Assembly: GCF_001905845.1 (NCBI RefSeq)
Contig: NZ_LIVZ01000002.1
Coordinates: 310,001-374,000, forward strand
Length of the DNA: 64,000 nt
Direction of reading: 5' to 3'
Origin: Streptomyces sp. TSRI0107
Lineage (GTDB): Bacteria > Actinomycetota > Actinomycetes > Streptomycetales > Streptomycetaceae
This document shows, in pieces, positions 17,765 through 26,994 of this stretch. Under the pieces are notes generated by a model that worked only from the letters and a program-made list of their open reading frames with translations, did no database searches and had not been told where the DNA came from. The position numbers were made by a program, and so were the translations under genes. Within the stretch, counting starts at the first letter, position 1. Every line of letters starts with the position of its first letter.

Positions 17765-18813
17765 CGGCGGCCTCCCGCCATCAGGTCTCTGATCAGGTCG
17801 GCCAGCAGCAGGACGGCGGTGATGACCACGCCGGCCAGTGCGGTGACCCCGGCGATGACCGGGGTGTCCCGGTCGGTGACGGCCGACGCCAGCACCGCGC
17901 CGACGCCGGGGTAGTTGAAGATGGTCTCCACCACGACGGCGCCGCCGAGGAGCATGCCGGTGGAGGTGGCGAGGCCGGCCGCGACGGTCGGCAGGGCGCC
18001 GGGCAGGACGTGGTGGGTGAGGATGCGGTGCGGCGGCAGTCCGTCGAGGACGGCGGTCTCCACGTGCGGGGCGCGGGCCTCGTCGGCGAGCGCGGCCCGC
18101 ACGATCCGGATGTTCCAGCCGGTCTGCGGGATGGTCAGGGCCAGGGCGGGCAGCACGAGCATGGTCCAGGAGTCGGGGCTTCCGTCGGCGTCGGTGAGGG
18201 TGACCGCGGGCAGCCAGCCGGTCCACAGCGACAGCACCAGGACGAGCGCCACGGCGACCACGAACTCGGGCAGCGCGAGCACCGCGGTCGCCGTCCCCGA
18301 CACCGCCCGGTCGAGGCGCCCGCCGGGGTGGAGGGCGGCCCAGCAGCCGAGGGCGACGGAGAGGACCGCGGTGAGCAGCAGGGCGATGCCGCCGAGCAGC
18401 AGGGTGTTGGGGAAGGCGGTGGAGAGCAGGTCGGTGACCGGCTCGCCGCGCGCGGAGGTGCCGAGGTCGCCGGTGGGCAGACCGGACATCCAGTCCCAGA
18501 AGCGTTCCGGGACCGGCCGGTCGAGGCCCAGGAGTCGGCGGCGGTGCTCCAGGTCGGCGGCGCTCTCGCCGCGTTCGGAGGTGGCGTTCGCGGCGTCGCC
18601 GGGCAGCAGTTCCACGGTGAGGAAGACGAGGGCGAGCAGGACGGCGAGCAGCGCGGCGCGTTTGAGCAGCAGGACGCCGACGCGGCCGAGCGCGGACAGG
18701 GCGGGGTGCCGCGCCGGTGCGTGCTTGCGCACCGGCGCGGCGGTGTCCGCGGCATCCGCCGAGTTCGCGGTGTCCGCAGTGTTCGCGGTGTCCGCGGTCA
18801 ACGGGTCAGCCAT
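17761..18813 (-). CDS. ABC transporter permease, DppB-type, with repetitive N-terminus
   Basis: 350 residues from ATG 18813, overlapping the end of the binding-protein gene by 16 bp. Residues 6-25 are an Ala/Asp/Thr-rich near-repeat (TADTAN, TADTAN, SADAADTAA), encoded by short direct repeats in the DNA and unusual for the family. After that come the expected DppB features: a first membrane segment, the ELLPGDAA motif, the periplasmic loop and about six membrane segments in all. The repeat may be a hypervariable cytoplasmic tail. Translation could also start further in, but no better ribosome site was seen. Confidence 0.88.
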   Translation of the reverse strand: MADPLTADTANTADTANSADAADTAAPVRKHAPARHPALSALGRVGVLLLKRAALLAVLLALVFLTVELLPGDAANATSERGESAADLEHRRRLLGLDRPVPERFWDWMSGLPTGDLGTSARGEPVTDLLSTAFPNTLLLGGIALLLTAVLSVALGCWAALHPGGRLDRAVSGTATAVLALPEFVVAVALVLVLSLWTGWLPAVTLTDADGSPDSWTMLVLPALALTIPQTGWNIRIVRAALADEARAPHVETAVLDGLPPHRILTHHVLPGALPTVAAGLATSTGMLLGGAVVVETIFNYPGVGAVLASAVTDRDTPVIAGVTALAGVVITAVLLLADLIRDLMAGGRR

Positions 18814-20351
18814 GCCCGCTCGAGCTGGACCCTGCCGTAGCCGGGCAGCTTGGGCAGCCCCTGGACGGCGGGGGCGGCGAGGTCGATGCCGTCGGCCATG
18901 CCCCACAGCAGATAGCCGGACCGCTCGTACTGGATCTGCTGGAGTTCCTTGAGCCGCTGGGCGCGTGCGGTGGCGTCGGCGGTGGCAATCGCCTTCTCGT
19001 AGGCGGCGTCGAACTCCTTGTCCTGCCAGCCGGACTCGTTCTGGCCGCTGTCGGAGACCATGGTCTTGCTGGCGAAGAAGACCACGGAGTCGTTGGTGCC
19101 CCAGTAGGTGGTGTACATGTCACCCTTGAGCCAGGTCTTGTCCCAGAAGACGGCCGACTCCTGCTTGACGACCTTGACCTTGACGCCGGCCTCGCGGACC
19201 TGGGAGGCGAAGAGGGTGGCGGACTCGGCGAGGCCGGCGATGTCCTCGGTCGTCAGCAGCTCGTAGGTCTTGGACGTGTCGAAACCGGCCTCCTTCAGCA
19301 GTTCCCTGGCCTTGGCCAGGTCGCGGGCGCGCTGCGGGATGTCCTTGGCGTAGGCGGGGTCGCCGGTGCCGAGGATGTCGTTGGCGACGGTGCCGTAGCC
19401 GGACAGCACCTGCTTGACCATGGCCTCGCGGTCGACGGCGAGGCGCAGCGCCTCGCGGACCTTCGGGTCGGCGAAGGGCCCGTCGGCGGTTCGCATGACG
19501 ATGGGCATCGCCATGTCGTTGGGGCGGCGGACGGTCTGGATGTCCTTGCGGCTCTCGGCGGTGCGGGCGGCGACGGCGCCCACGTTGGAGGCGAGGTCGA
19601 GCTGGCCGGAGAGCAGGGCGTTGGCCATCGCCTGGGGGCTCTCGAAGATCTTCACCTCGATGGCGTCGAGGTGGACGTCGCCGCCGTACCACTTGTCGTT
19701 GCGCACGAGACGGGCGTTGCCGCCGCGGAACCACTCCAGCTTGAAGGGGCCGGTGCCGGGGGCCTTGGCTATGTCCTTGTCGGTGGTGCCCTCGGGTATG
19801 ACGAACGTGGTCAGCCGGGTGAGCTGGGGCAGTTCGGCGTTGGGGTAGTCGGAGACGAGGACCACCGTGTCGTCGCCGTCGGCGGTGATGTTCTTCGCCT
19901 GGATGCCGGGCAGTCGGGAGGCGCCGGAGGGGGTGCCGCGCAGCCGGCGCAGGGAGAAGACGACGTCGGCGGCGGTGACCGGGGTGCCGTCGTGGAAGGC
20001 GGCACCCTTCGCGAGCGTGAACCGCCAGGTCTTCAGGTCTTCGGAGGCCTGCCACTTGGCGGCGAGCCGGGGCACGGTGTTCGGCTTGGCGCCGGGCACC
20101 GTGAGGGTGTCGTATACGAGGCTGAGGATCAGGTAGTCGCTCTCGTTGGCCTGGGTGCCGTGCGGGTCGCGGGTGATGGCGCCGGCGCGGCCGAGGGCGC
20201 CGACCCTCAGGGTGCCGCCGCGGCGGGGCTTGCCGCCCGCGCCGGGGGACCCGGCCGCACTGTCGTCACTGCCGTCGCCACAGGCACTGAGCAGGGCGGC
20301 CGTGGTCAATGCTCCGCCAGTCCAGAGCAGTTGACGTCTGGTCAGGTCCAC
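18798..20351 (-). CDS. ABC transporter substrate-binding lipoprotein, SBP_bac_5 family
   Basis: 517 residues from GTG 20351 (GAGGA 4 bp upstream). The signal peptide is both Tat-like (TRRQLLW near the start) and lipoprotein-type (LLSAC lipobox), so the protein is probably exported folded and lipid-anchored. The body matches family 5 binding proteins that carry peptides, nickel or opine-type metal chelates. With its permeases and ATPase it forms a full importer. An iron-box match at 20385-20403 lies 33 bp upstream of its start. Inference: it retrieves the metallophore made by the divergent operon. Confidence 0.9.
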   Translation of the reverse strand: MDLTRRQLLWTGGALTTAALLSACGDGSDDSAAGSPGAGGKPRRGGTLRVGALGRAGAITRDPHGTQANESDYLILSLVYDTLTVPGAKPNTVPRLAAKWQASEDLKTWRFTLAKGAAFHDGTPVTAADVVFSLRRLRGTPSGASRLPGIQAKNITADGDDTVVLVSDYPNAELPQLTRLTTFVIPEGTTDKDIAKAPGTGPFKLEWFRGGNARLVRNDKWYGGDVHLDAIEVKIFESPQAMANALLSGQLDLASNVGAVAARTAESRKDIQTVRRPNDMAMPIVMRTADGPFADPKVREALRLAVDREAMVKQVLSGYGTVANDILGTGDPAYAKDIPQRARDLAKARELLKEAGFDTSKTYELLTTEDIAGLAESATLFASQVREAGVKVKVVKQESAVFWDKTWLKGDMYTTYWGTNDSVVFFASKTMVSDSGQNESGWQDKEFDAAYEKAIATADATARAQRLKELQQIQYERSGYLLWGMADGIDLAAPAVQGLPKLPGYGRVQLERAWLTR

Positions 20352-20384
20352 GTTGTCCTCGATTTCACCGAGCGGGTCTCTTGC

Positions 20385-20403
20385 TGAGGTTTGCCTACCC
20401 TGG
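20385..20403 (-). promoter_or_regulatory. Iron box 1 (DmdR/IdeR-type), importer side
   Basis: On the minus strand the 19-mer CCAGGGTAGGCAAACCTCA matches the DtxR/IdeR-family consensus TTAGGTTAGGCTAACCTAA at 14 of 19 positions, including an AGGCAAACCT core. Located 33 bp upstream of the binding-protein gene. Expected effect: repression when iron is plentiful. Confidence 0.6.
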
Positions 20404-20449
20404 CCCACAGGGGGCGCACAAGCAGCGCACGGAGTGATATTGAACAAAC

Positions 20450-20468
20450 TTAGGTAAGCCTTGCCTTC
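20450..20468 (+). promoter_or_regulatory. Iron box 2 (DmdR/IdeR-type), biosynthesis side
   Basis: TTAGGTAAGCCTTGCCTTC matches the Streptomyces iron-box consensus TTAGGTTAGGCTCACCTAA at 13 of 19 positions, with an intact TTAGGT half. It overlaps the -35 of the likely biosynthesis promoter (20461-20489). Together with box 1 it marks the whole locus as iron-controlled. Confidence 0.65.
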
Positions 20469-20489
20469 ACCCTTTGTGTTGGCTATGTT
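20461..20489 (+). promoter_or_regulatory. Likely promoter of the metallophore biosynthesis operon
   Basis: -35 TTGCCT (20461-20466), 17-bp spacer, -10 TATGTT (20484-20489). The iron box covers the -35. This leaves an untranslated leader of about 130 nt before the ATG at 20624. Confidence 0.5.
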
Positions 20490-20623
20490 TCTCGACGGCT
20501 ACCGAGCGGCTACACACCGTGATACGCCCCGGAAAGCCTTCCGCAAGAGACCGTTCACCACTGGAAAGCGCTGTCTCGGACAGTGCCGAGTACGCCCCCC
20601 ACCTCCGGAACGGACAACTCACC

Positions 20624-21613
20624 ATGCCCACGGGAGCCTTGCCCGTACGTTCGCTCTCGCCTGCCCACGCGGCGGAACTGCGCACCGCCGCCGAGTCCCT
20701 GCTCCACCGCTTCCCCGGCTCGCCCGCCGACCCGAAACTGCTTGCCGAACTCCCCTCCGCGGCAGCCGCGTTGAGCGATGGCGTCCGTCACGCCTGCCGC
20801 CCCGTGGACACCCCCGACGGACTGTTCGTGCTGACCGGCCTGGAGGTCGACGACGCGGCGCTCGGGCCCACGCCCGGCCACTGGTCGACCGCCGGCGACG
20901 CGGGTGCCGTGTACGACGTGGTCCTGCTGCTGCTCTCCGCGCTGATGGGCGTGCCCCTTGCCTGGGAGGGCCAGCAGGAGGGCCGGTTCGTGCACAACAT
21001 CGTGCCCACGCCCGGACACGAGGAGGAGCAGACCGGTGCCAGCAGCAGCGTGCTGCTCAGCCCGCACACCGAGGACGCCTTCCACCCGGGCCGCGCACAT
21101 CTGCTGCTGCTCGCCTGTCTGCGCAACCCGGACGCGGTGGCCACCACGGCTGCGAGCATCCGCCAGGTCCGGCTCGGGGACGCCGACATGGCGCTGCTCG
21201 GCCGGCCCGAACTTCCGATCCTGCCCGACGACGCCTACGCAGAGGCGCGGGCCTACGCCGGGCACCCGCAGCCCGTACCGACCGTGTGGCAGTCCCCGGA
21301 CGGCCCGACCCTGCGCTTCGACCCCGCCTACACCCCGCTGGAACGGGCCGGCAAGGAGCATCGCGCCGCCTACGCCCGGCTGACGGACGAGCTGTCCCGG
21401 GTCTCGGTGGCGGTGCGTCTGGAGCCCGGTCAGGTGCTGGTCGTGGACAACGACCTCGTGGTGCACGGCCGGGTCCCCTTCAAGGCCCGTTACGACGGCA
21501 CCGACCGCTGGCTGAAACGTTCCTCCGTCCGGGTTCCGGGGCGTCGTACCCGCCCCGCGGCGGAACGCTTCGAGCACGGTTACGGCCAGAAGGTTCTGGA
21601 GGCATACGCATGA
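20624..21613 (+). CDS. Fe(II)/2-oxoglutarate-dependent amino acid hydroxylase, VioC/clavaminate-synthase-like
   Basis: 329 residues from ATG 20624; the upstream in-frame codons are GC-biased but not protein-like. The iron-binding triad is visible: His148 and Glu150 in HTEDAFHP and distal His281 in VVHGRVPF. HTEDAFHP followed by LLLLACLRNPD is the signature of the clavaminate synthase group, which includes arginine and asparagine beta-hydroxylases. It probably hydroxylates free arginine or a related amino acid using O2 and 2-oxoglutarate. It is the first gene of the iron-regulated operon and its stop overlaps the next start (ATGA). A hydroxylated amino acid would add a metal-binding oxygen to the chelator. 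Confidence 0.88.
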   Translation: MPTGALPVRSLSPAHAAELRTAAESLLHRFPGSPADPKLLAELPSAAAALSDGVRHACRPVDTPDGLFVLTGLEVDDAALGPTPGHWSTAGDAGAVYDVVLLLLSALMGVPLAWEGQQEGRFVHNIVPTPGHEEEQTGASSSVLLSPHTEDAFHPGRAHLLLLACLRNPDAVATTAASIRQVRLGDADMALLGRPELPILPDDAYAEARAYAGHPQPVPTVWQSPDGPTLRFDPAYTPLERAGKEHRAAYARLTDELSRVSVAVRLEPGQVLVVDNDLVVHGRVPFKARYDGTDRWLKRSSVRVPGRRTRPAAERFEHGYGQKVLEAYA

Positions 21614-22623
21614 CCGGCACACCCACGACCGGCACCACCGCCGACGACACCACCCTGCGCATCCTCAGCACCGGCGACGTCGCCGGCATCGAGATATCCC
21701 TCACCGACGTCGTTTCCGTCGTCGAGCAGGCCTACCGCACCCTCGCCGAGGGCCGCTCCGACAACCCCCGCAAGCTCACCGTCAAGCCCGAGGACGGCCA
21801 CTCGGTGGCGTATGCGATGCTCGGCCGGGACGGGGAACGCGGCGTCGTCGCCGTCAAGACGTCGTACAAGTACGGCCTGCACGAGGACCGCGACAAGCAG
21901 CACTACTACACGACGCTCACCCTCTACGACGACACCACCGGCCTGCCCGTCGCCATGCTGGACTGCGGCCGCGTCGGCGCCCTGCGCACCCCGGCGGTCT
22001 CCGCGCTGCTCGCCCGGGAACTGGCCGCGCCCGGCAGCCGCAGCGCGCTCGTCATCGGCACCGGCACCCAGGGGCGGCTCGCCCTGCCGTTCCTGCTGAC
22101 GACCATGCCGCAGCTGGAGCGGCTGCGCGTGTTCGGCACCCACCCGGACGGTATCCGCGCGGTGCGCGAGCAGCTGCACACCCACTTCCCGGACCGGGAG
22201 CTGGAGGTCGTCACCGATCTGCGGGCGGCCGCCGAGGACTCCGACATCGTCCTGGCCACCGCCGGCCCCAACACCCCCGCCCGCGTCGACGCCGACTGGC
22301 TCAAGCCCGCCGCCCTTTCCGTGCTGGTCGGCTACGGCATCGCACCCTCCACCCTGCACCGTGCCGACCGGGTGATCGCCACCAGCGCCGCCCAGATGAA
22401 GGTCACCGGCACCGACATGGCCGACGCCGACGGGGAACTGCGCGCGGTCGACGCCGAGTTCCCCGAGGTGCTGGCGGGGCGGGCGGCCGGGCGGACCGAC
22501 CCGGGGCAGCGGATCTTCGCGTACAACAGCGGGCTCGTCGTCACCGACATCGCGCTCGGCCACCGGTTCGCGCAGCTCGCCCTCGCCCAGGGGCTGGGCA
22601 CGGAGGTGCCGCTGTGGCGGTGA
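21610..22623 (+). CDS. sbnB: SbnB-like / ornithine cyclodeaminase-family dehydrogenase
   Basis: 337 residues from ATG 21610, overlapping the hydroxylase stop. The protein has the ornithine cyclodeaminase/mu-crystallin fold with an NAD(P) motif VIGTGTQGRLALPFL (about 149-163). In staphyloferrin B synthesis SbnB oxidises the glutamate adduct made by SbnA to release L-2,3-diaminopropionate. The SbnA-like gene two positions downstream supports that role here. Opine-type or cyclodeaminase activity is the alternative. It lies within the iron-regulated operon. Confidence 0.85.
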   Translation: MTGTPTTGTTADDTTLRILSTGDVAGIEISLTDVVSVVEQAYRTLAEGRSDNPRKLTVKPEDGHSVAYAMLGRDGERGVVAVKTSYKYGLHEDRDKQHYYTTLTLYDDTTGLPVAMLDCGRVGALRTPAVSALLARELAAPGSRSALVIGTGTQGRLALPFLLTTMPQLERLRVFGTHPDGIRAVREQLHTHFPDRELEVVTDLRAAAEDSDIVLATAGPNTPARVDADWLKPAALSVLVGYGIAPSTLHRADRVIATSAAQMKVTGTDMADADGELRAVDAEFPEVLAGRAAGRTDPGQRIFAYNSGLVVTDIALGHRFAQLALAQGLGTEVPLWR

Positions 22624-23975
22624 CCGCGACCGTGCCCTCGCTGCCCGCCCGCCGGGCACCGGAGGTGCGTGAACTGCTGGCCGCCGGGGAACTGCTGCAC
22701 GAGCTGAGCCACGGCCTCGGCGGGCCGTACCACATGCTGCTTCCCGGCCCCTTCGACGCCAACGCGGCGGCCTTCCGGCAGGCGTTCGCCGAGGCGGGCG
22801 TCGACGGGCGGGTCTACTACGCCAAGAAGGCCAACAAGGCGGCCCTCTACAGCGAGCGGGCCGCCGTGCTGGGCCTCGGCGTGGACGTGGCCAGCCTCGG
22901 GGAACTGCGCGAGTCCCTCGCCGCCGGGGTGCCCGGCCCCGACCTGGTGGTGACCGGGCCCGCCAAGGCCGACGTCCTCCTGCGGGTGGCCGTGCTCCAG
23001 GGGGCGCTCGTCGCCGTGGACGCGCTCGACGAACTCGAGCGGGTCACCGGGGCCGCGGCCGAACTGGGGCGCATAGCACGGGTGTTGCTGCGCCGGCTGC
23101 CGCCCGCCCAGCCGCACAGCCGGTTCGGGCTGGACGACGAGGAGCTGGCGGCCGCCCTGCGCCGGTGTGCCGACGGCCCGGTGGAGCTGGAGGGCTTCAG
23201 CTTCCATCTCTCCGGGTACGACCTCGCGGCGCGCGCCGACCTCGCCGGGGAACTGGTCCGGCTGTGCCGGCACGCCCGCACGCTCGGCCTGCGCGCCGAC
23301 CGGATCAGCATCGGCGGCGGTTTCCCCGTGGACTACGCGCACGGCGACGACTGGCGCCGGTTCACCGAGGCGCAGCGGCCCGAGCACTATCACGCGGGCA
23401 AGACCTTCTCCGGCGGCTTCTACCCGTACCACTCCCCCGTCGCCGGGGCCGACGCGCTGCGCGCGATCCTCGCCGCGGTGCCCGCCGGGGAGAGCGAACC
23501 GCTGGCCGCGCTGCTGCGCGGCGTCGGGGTGACCGTGCTGGTGGAGCCGGGCCGGGCGCTGCTGGACCAGGCCGGGTGCACGGTGTTCCGGATCCAGGGC
23601 GTCAAGGAGCGCGACGGCTACGCGATCCTCACCGTGGACGGCAGCAGCCTCAGCCTCTCCGAGCAGTGGTTCGAGAGCGAGTTCCTGCCGGATCCGGTAC
23701 TGGTGCCCCGGGCGCCCTCCCCGCACGGGTCGTATGAGGCCTGCGTGGGGGCGGCCACCTGTCTGGAGTCCGACATGCTCACCTGGCGGCGGGTGCCGTT
23801 CCCGCACCGGCCGGCCGTCGGCGATCTGCTGGTCTACCTCAACACGGCCGGCTACCAGATGGACTCCAACGAGTCGCCCTTCCACGAACTGCCGCTGCCG
23901 CCCAAGGTCGTCGTCGAACCCGCCTCCCCCGATTCCTTTGCCCGTCCCCGCTGGCGTCTCGACCGCCACTCGTAG
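22614..23975 (+). CDS. PLP-dependent decarboxylase, alanine-racemase fold (SbnH/LysA-like)
   Basis: 453 residues from GTG 22614, chosen because GGAGG lies 7 bp upstream; GTG 22620 gives a tidier stop overlap but a poorer ribosome site. PLP-Lys is in YYAKKANKA (about 64-72) and the phosphate-binding loop is GGGFPVDYAHG (about 238). This is the fold III decarboxylase family of diaminopimelate, ornithine and SbnH enzymes. SbnH decarboxylates a diaminopropionate-containing intermediate to leave an ethylenediamine unit. Beside SbnA/SbnB-like genes the same step is likely here. Confidence 0.87.
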   Translation: MAVTATVPSLPARRAPEVRELLAAGELLHELSHGLGGPYHMLLPGPFDANAAAFRQAFAEAGVDGRVYYAKKANKAALYSERAAVLGLGVDVASLGELRESLAAGVPGPDLVVTGPAKADVLLRVAVLQGALVAVDALDELERVTGAAAELGRIARVLLRRLPPAQPHSRFGLDDEELAAALRRCADGPVELEGFSFHLSGYDLAARADLAGELVRLCRHARTLGLRADRISIGGGFPVDYAHGDDWRRFTEAQRPEHYHAGKTFSGGFYPYHSPVAGADALRAILAAVPAGESEPLAALLRGVGVTVLVEPGRALLDQAGCTVFRIQGVKERDGYAILTVDGSSLSLSEQWFESEFLPDPVLVPRAPSPHGSYEACVGAATCLESDMLTWRRVPFPHRPAVGDLLVYLNTAGYQMDSNESPFHELPLPPKVVVEPASPDSFARPRWRLDRHS

Positions 23976-23987
23976 GGAGTTCACGCC

Positions 23988-25031
23988 ATGGACCACGCCC
24001 TCGACCGCCCGCCGATCGTCCGCCGGGTCTCCGAACTCATCGGCGCGACCCCGCTGTTCGAGCTGTGCCGCACCCCGGACGACGCCCGGCTGCTGCTGAA
24101 GCTGGAGCAGTTCAACCCGACCGGCACCGCCAAGATACGCATGGCCCGGCAGATGGTCCTCGACGCCGAGGAGCGCGGGCTGCTGCGGCCCGGCGGCCGG
24201 ATCGTCGAGTCGACCTCCGGGAACACCGGCCTCGGCCTCGCCGTGGTCGCCGCCGAGCGCGGCTACACCTTCACCGCCGTCGTCGATCACCACGCCGCCG
24301 CCGACAAGCTGCGCGCGATGAAGGCGCTCGGCGCCGAACTGGTCTACGTCGCCGAGGAGGGCGACGAGGAACTGGCGACCGCCGCCCGCGAGGAGTACGC
24401 CGAGAAGCTGGCCGCCGAGACCGACAACGCCTATTTCACCGAGCAGCACAACAACCCGGCGAACGGCGTCGGTTACCGCCCCGTCGCCCACGAGCTGCAC
24501 GCCGCCCTGGACGGCCGTGTCGACATCCTGATCGGTGCCGTCGGCACCGGCGGCGGGCTGTTCGGGACCGGCGGTGAGCTGCGCAGGACCGTGCCGGGGG
24601 TGCGGATCGTCGGGGTCGAGCCGAAGGGATCGATCGCGTTCGGCCCGCCCGCGCACGACTACCACCAGTCCGGCACCGGCACCCCCGAGGGCGCCACCAT
24701 AGGCGCGATGGTCGACTACGACCTCCTCGACGAGGGCGTGAAGGTCGGTGACGTCGAGGCGTTCGCCACCTGCCGGGCCGTCGCCCGCCGCACCGGGCTG
24801 CTGATCGGCGGCTCGGCGGGCGGGGTGGTGTACGAGGCGCTGGCCCGGCTCTCCTCACTGCCGCCGGGAACGACTATGGTCGCGCTCGTCAACGACGGGG
24901 GGGAGAAGTACCTGGACACGGTGTTCGACGACGACTGGATGGCCGCGCGCCGGCTGCTCGACCCCGACGTGGAAGGCGAGGTCGACGCGTTGCTGACCAA
25001 ACTCCGCCACACCCAGAGGAAGTACGCGTAG
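23988..25031 (+). CDS. sbnA: SbnA-like 2,3-diaminopropionate synthase (cysteine synthase family)
   Basis: 347 residues from ATG 23988 (GGGAG upstream). Fold II PLP enzyme of the O-acetylserine sulfhydrylase group. The PLP-binding Lys49 lies in NPTGTAKIRMA, where cysteine synthases usually read NP-x-x-S-x-K-D-R. STSGNTG binds the substrate carboxylate (about 76) and GTGGGLFGTGG binds the phosphate (about 186). The altered neighbourhood of the Lys argues against plain cysteine synthesis. SbnA joins O-phosphoserine and glutamate, and the product is split by SbnB to 2,3-diaminopropionate. Confidence 0.86.
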   Translation: MDHALDRPPIVRRVSELIGATPLFELCRTPDDARLLLKLEQFNPTGTAKIRMARQMVLDAEERGLLRPGGRIVESTSGNTGLGLAVVAAERGYTFTAVVDHHAAADKLRAMKALGAELVYVAEEGDEELATAAREEYAEKLAAETDNAYFTEQHNNPANGVGYRPVAHELHAALDGRVDILIGAVGTGGGLFGTGGELRRTVPGVRIVGVEPKGSIAFGPPAHDYHQSGTGTPEGATIGAMVDYDLLDEGVKVGDVEAFATCRAVARRTGLLIGGSAGGVVYEALARLSSLPPGTTMVALVNDGGEKYLDTVFDDDWMAARRLLDPDVEGEVDALLTKLRHTQRKYA

Positions 25032-25035
25032 ACCG

Positions 25036-26427
25036 ATGCCACCCGCTCTCTCCCGCCTCGTCACCGACAGCCGCGCTCTGGCCGGCCTGGCCGTGCCGCT
25101 GGCGCTCACCCAGCTCGCCCAGGTCGCGCTGACCACCACCGACACCGTCATGATGGGCCTGATCGGCACCGAGGCCCTGGCGGCCGGCGGTCTCGCGATG
25201 GTCGTCTTCAACCAGCTGCGCACCATGGGCGTCGGCCTGGTCACCGCCGTCGGCAACCAGATCGCCGCCGCCGACGCGCGCGGCGAGCGGGCCCACTCCG
25301 AGGAGGCCAGGGAGGACGTCCGGGACCTGGTCAGGGCGAGCCTGCTGCTGTCCACGCTGGCCGGACTGGCCGGGGCGGTGCTCATGATCCTGATCGGGCA
25401 CGCCGTGGTCCTGCTCGGCCAGGACCCGGACGTCGTGGACGCGGCCACGCCGGTGCTGTACGCGATGGCGCCGGGGCTGCTGCCCTGTCTGTGGTTCCAG
25501 GCGGTCCGGCAGTTCACCGTCGGTATGCGCCGCCCGCAGGCACTGCTGCGCATCACCATCGCGTCGATCGCCGTCAACGCGGGCCTCAACTGGGTGTTCA
25601 TCCACGGCACCTGGATCTTCCCCGAGCTGGGCCTGCCCGGCATCGGTCTGGCCACGACCTCGGTGTACGCCCTGTCGTTCCTGGCGCTGTACGCCTCCGC
25701 ACGGCGCGATCCGCAGCTCGCGCCGCTGCTGTCGCTGAGCGTGTGGAAGACCCGCCCGGCGACCCTGCGCCGGCTGACCGCGCTGGGCACGCCGATCGCC
25801 GCCACCTACGGGTCGGAGGCGGGGTTCTTCTCCGTCGTCGCGCTCCTGGTGGGCAGCTTCGGCACGGCCGCGCTGGCCGCGCACACGGCCGTCAACCAGC
25901 TGGTGTACATCGTGTTCCAGATCGCCGTCGGTCTCTCCCACGCCGCGTCGCTCGGCGTCAGCCGCGAACTCGCCCTCGGCGACACGGCGGCGGTGCGGCG
26001 GCTGCAGTCGACGGCGCTGGCCTGCGCGGCGGCGGTGATGGCGGTGGTCGGGCTGGTGTACGTGAGCGTGCCGCGCCTCGTGCTGGCCCCCTTCTTCGAG
26101 TCGGGGGAGGCGAAGGCGGTCGACATCGCCGCGCAGCTGCTGCTGGTCGCGGCGGTGCTGCAGTTCTTCGACTGCGCGCAGAACATCGGGGTGGGTCTGC
26201 TGCGCGGACTGGACGACACCAAGGGCGGCTTCCGGGTCACCCTGGTCGGCTACTGGCTGGTCGGCCTGCCCGCCGCGGCGCTGCTGGGCTTCGTGGCGGG
26301 CCTGGACACGCTCGGGATCTGGCTCGGCCTGCTCACCGGCCTCGCCACCACGGCGGTGCTGCTGCTGCGCCGGTTCGGGCAGGGCATGGGCCGCCTGAGC
26401 ACGGCGTCGGCTCCGGCGGCCGCGTGA
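25036..26427 (+). CDS. MATE-family efflux transporter
   Basis: 463 residues from ATG 25036, 4 bp after the previous stop, so certainly in the same operon. About twelve membrane segments in two similar halves, with MATE features near the start (PLALTQLAQVALTTTDTVMM). MATE pumps export small molecules using Na+ or H+ gradients. As last gene of the operon it is the obvious candidate to export the finished metallophore, complementing the divergent importer. Confidence 0.92.
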   Translation: MPPALSRLVTDSRALAGLAVPLALTQLAQVALTTTDTVMMGLIGTEALAAGGLAMVVFNQLRTMGVGLVTAVGNQIAAADARGERAHSEEAREDVRDLVRASLLLSTLAGLAGAVLMILIGHAVVLLGQDPDVVDAATPVLYAMAPGLLPCLWFQAVRQFTVGMRRPQALLRITIASIAVNAGLNWVFIHGTWIFPELGLPGIGLATTSVYALSFLALYASARRDPQLAPLLSLSVWKTRPATLRRLTALGTPIAATYGSEAGFFSVVALLVGSFGTAALAAHTAVNQLVYIVFQIAVGLSHAASLGVSRELALGDTAAVRRLQSTALACAAAVMAVVGLVYVSVPRLVLAPFFESGEAKAVDIAAQLLLVAAVLQFFDCAQNIGVGLLRGLDDTKGGFRVTLVGYWLVGLPAAALLGFVAGLDTLGIWLGLLTGLATTAVLLLRRFGQGMGRLSTASAPAAA

Positions 26428-26442
26428 CGCGGGCGCGTGCCG

Positions 26443-26994
<552 letters not shown>

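Noticed and set aside
15282..20403. Zinc (Zur) control of the metallophore locus
   Set aside because: Both promoter palindromes fit the DtxR/IdeR iron pattern and no Zur-like A/T-rich palindrome was seen.
22620..23975. GTG 22620 as decarboxylase start
   Set aside because: It gives a neat GTGA overlap, but GGAGG is 13 bp away; GTG 22614 has the better spacing.
20624..26427. Staphyloferrin B cluster
   Set aside because: SbnA/SbnB/SbnH-like genes are present, but no NIS synthetase of the IucA/IucC type is in the window.
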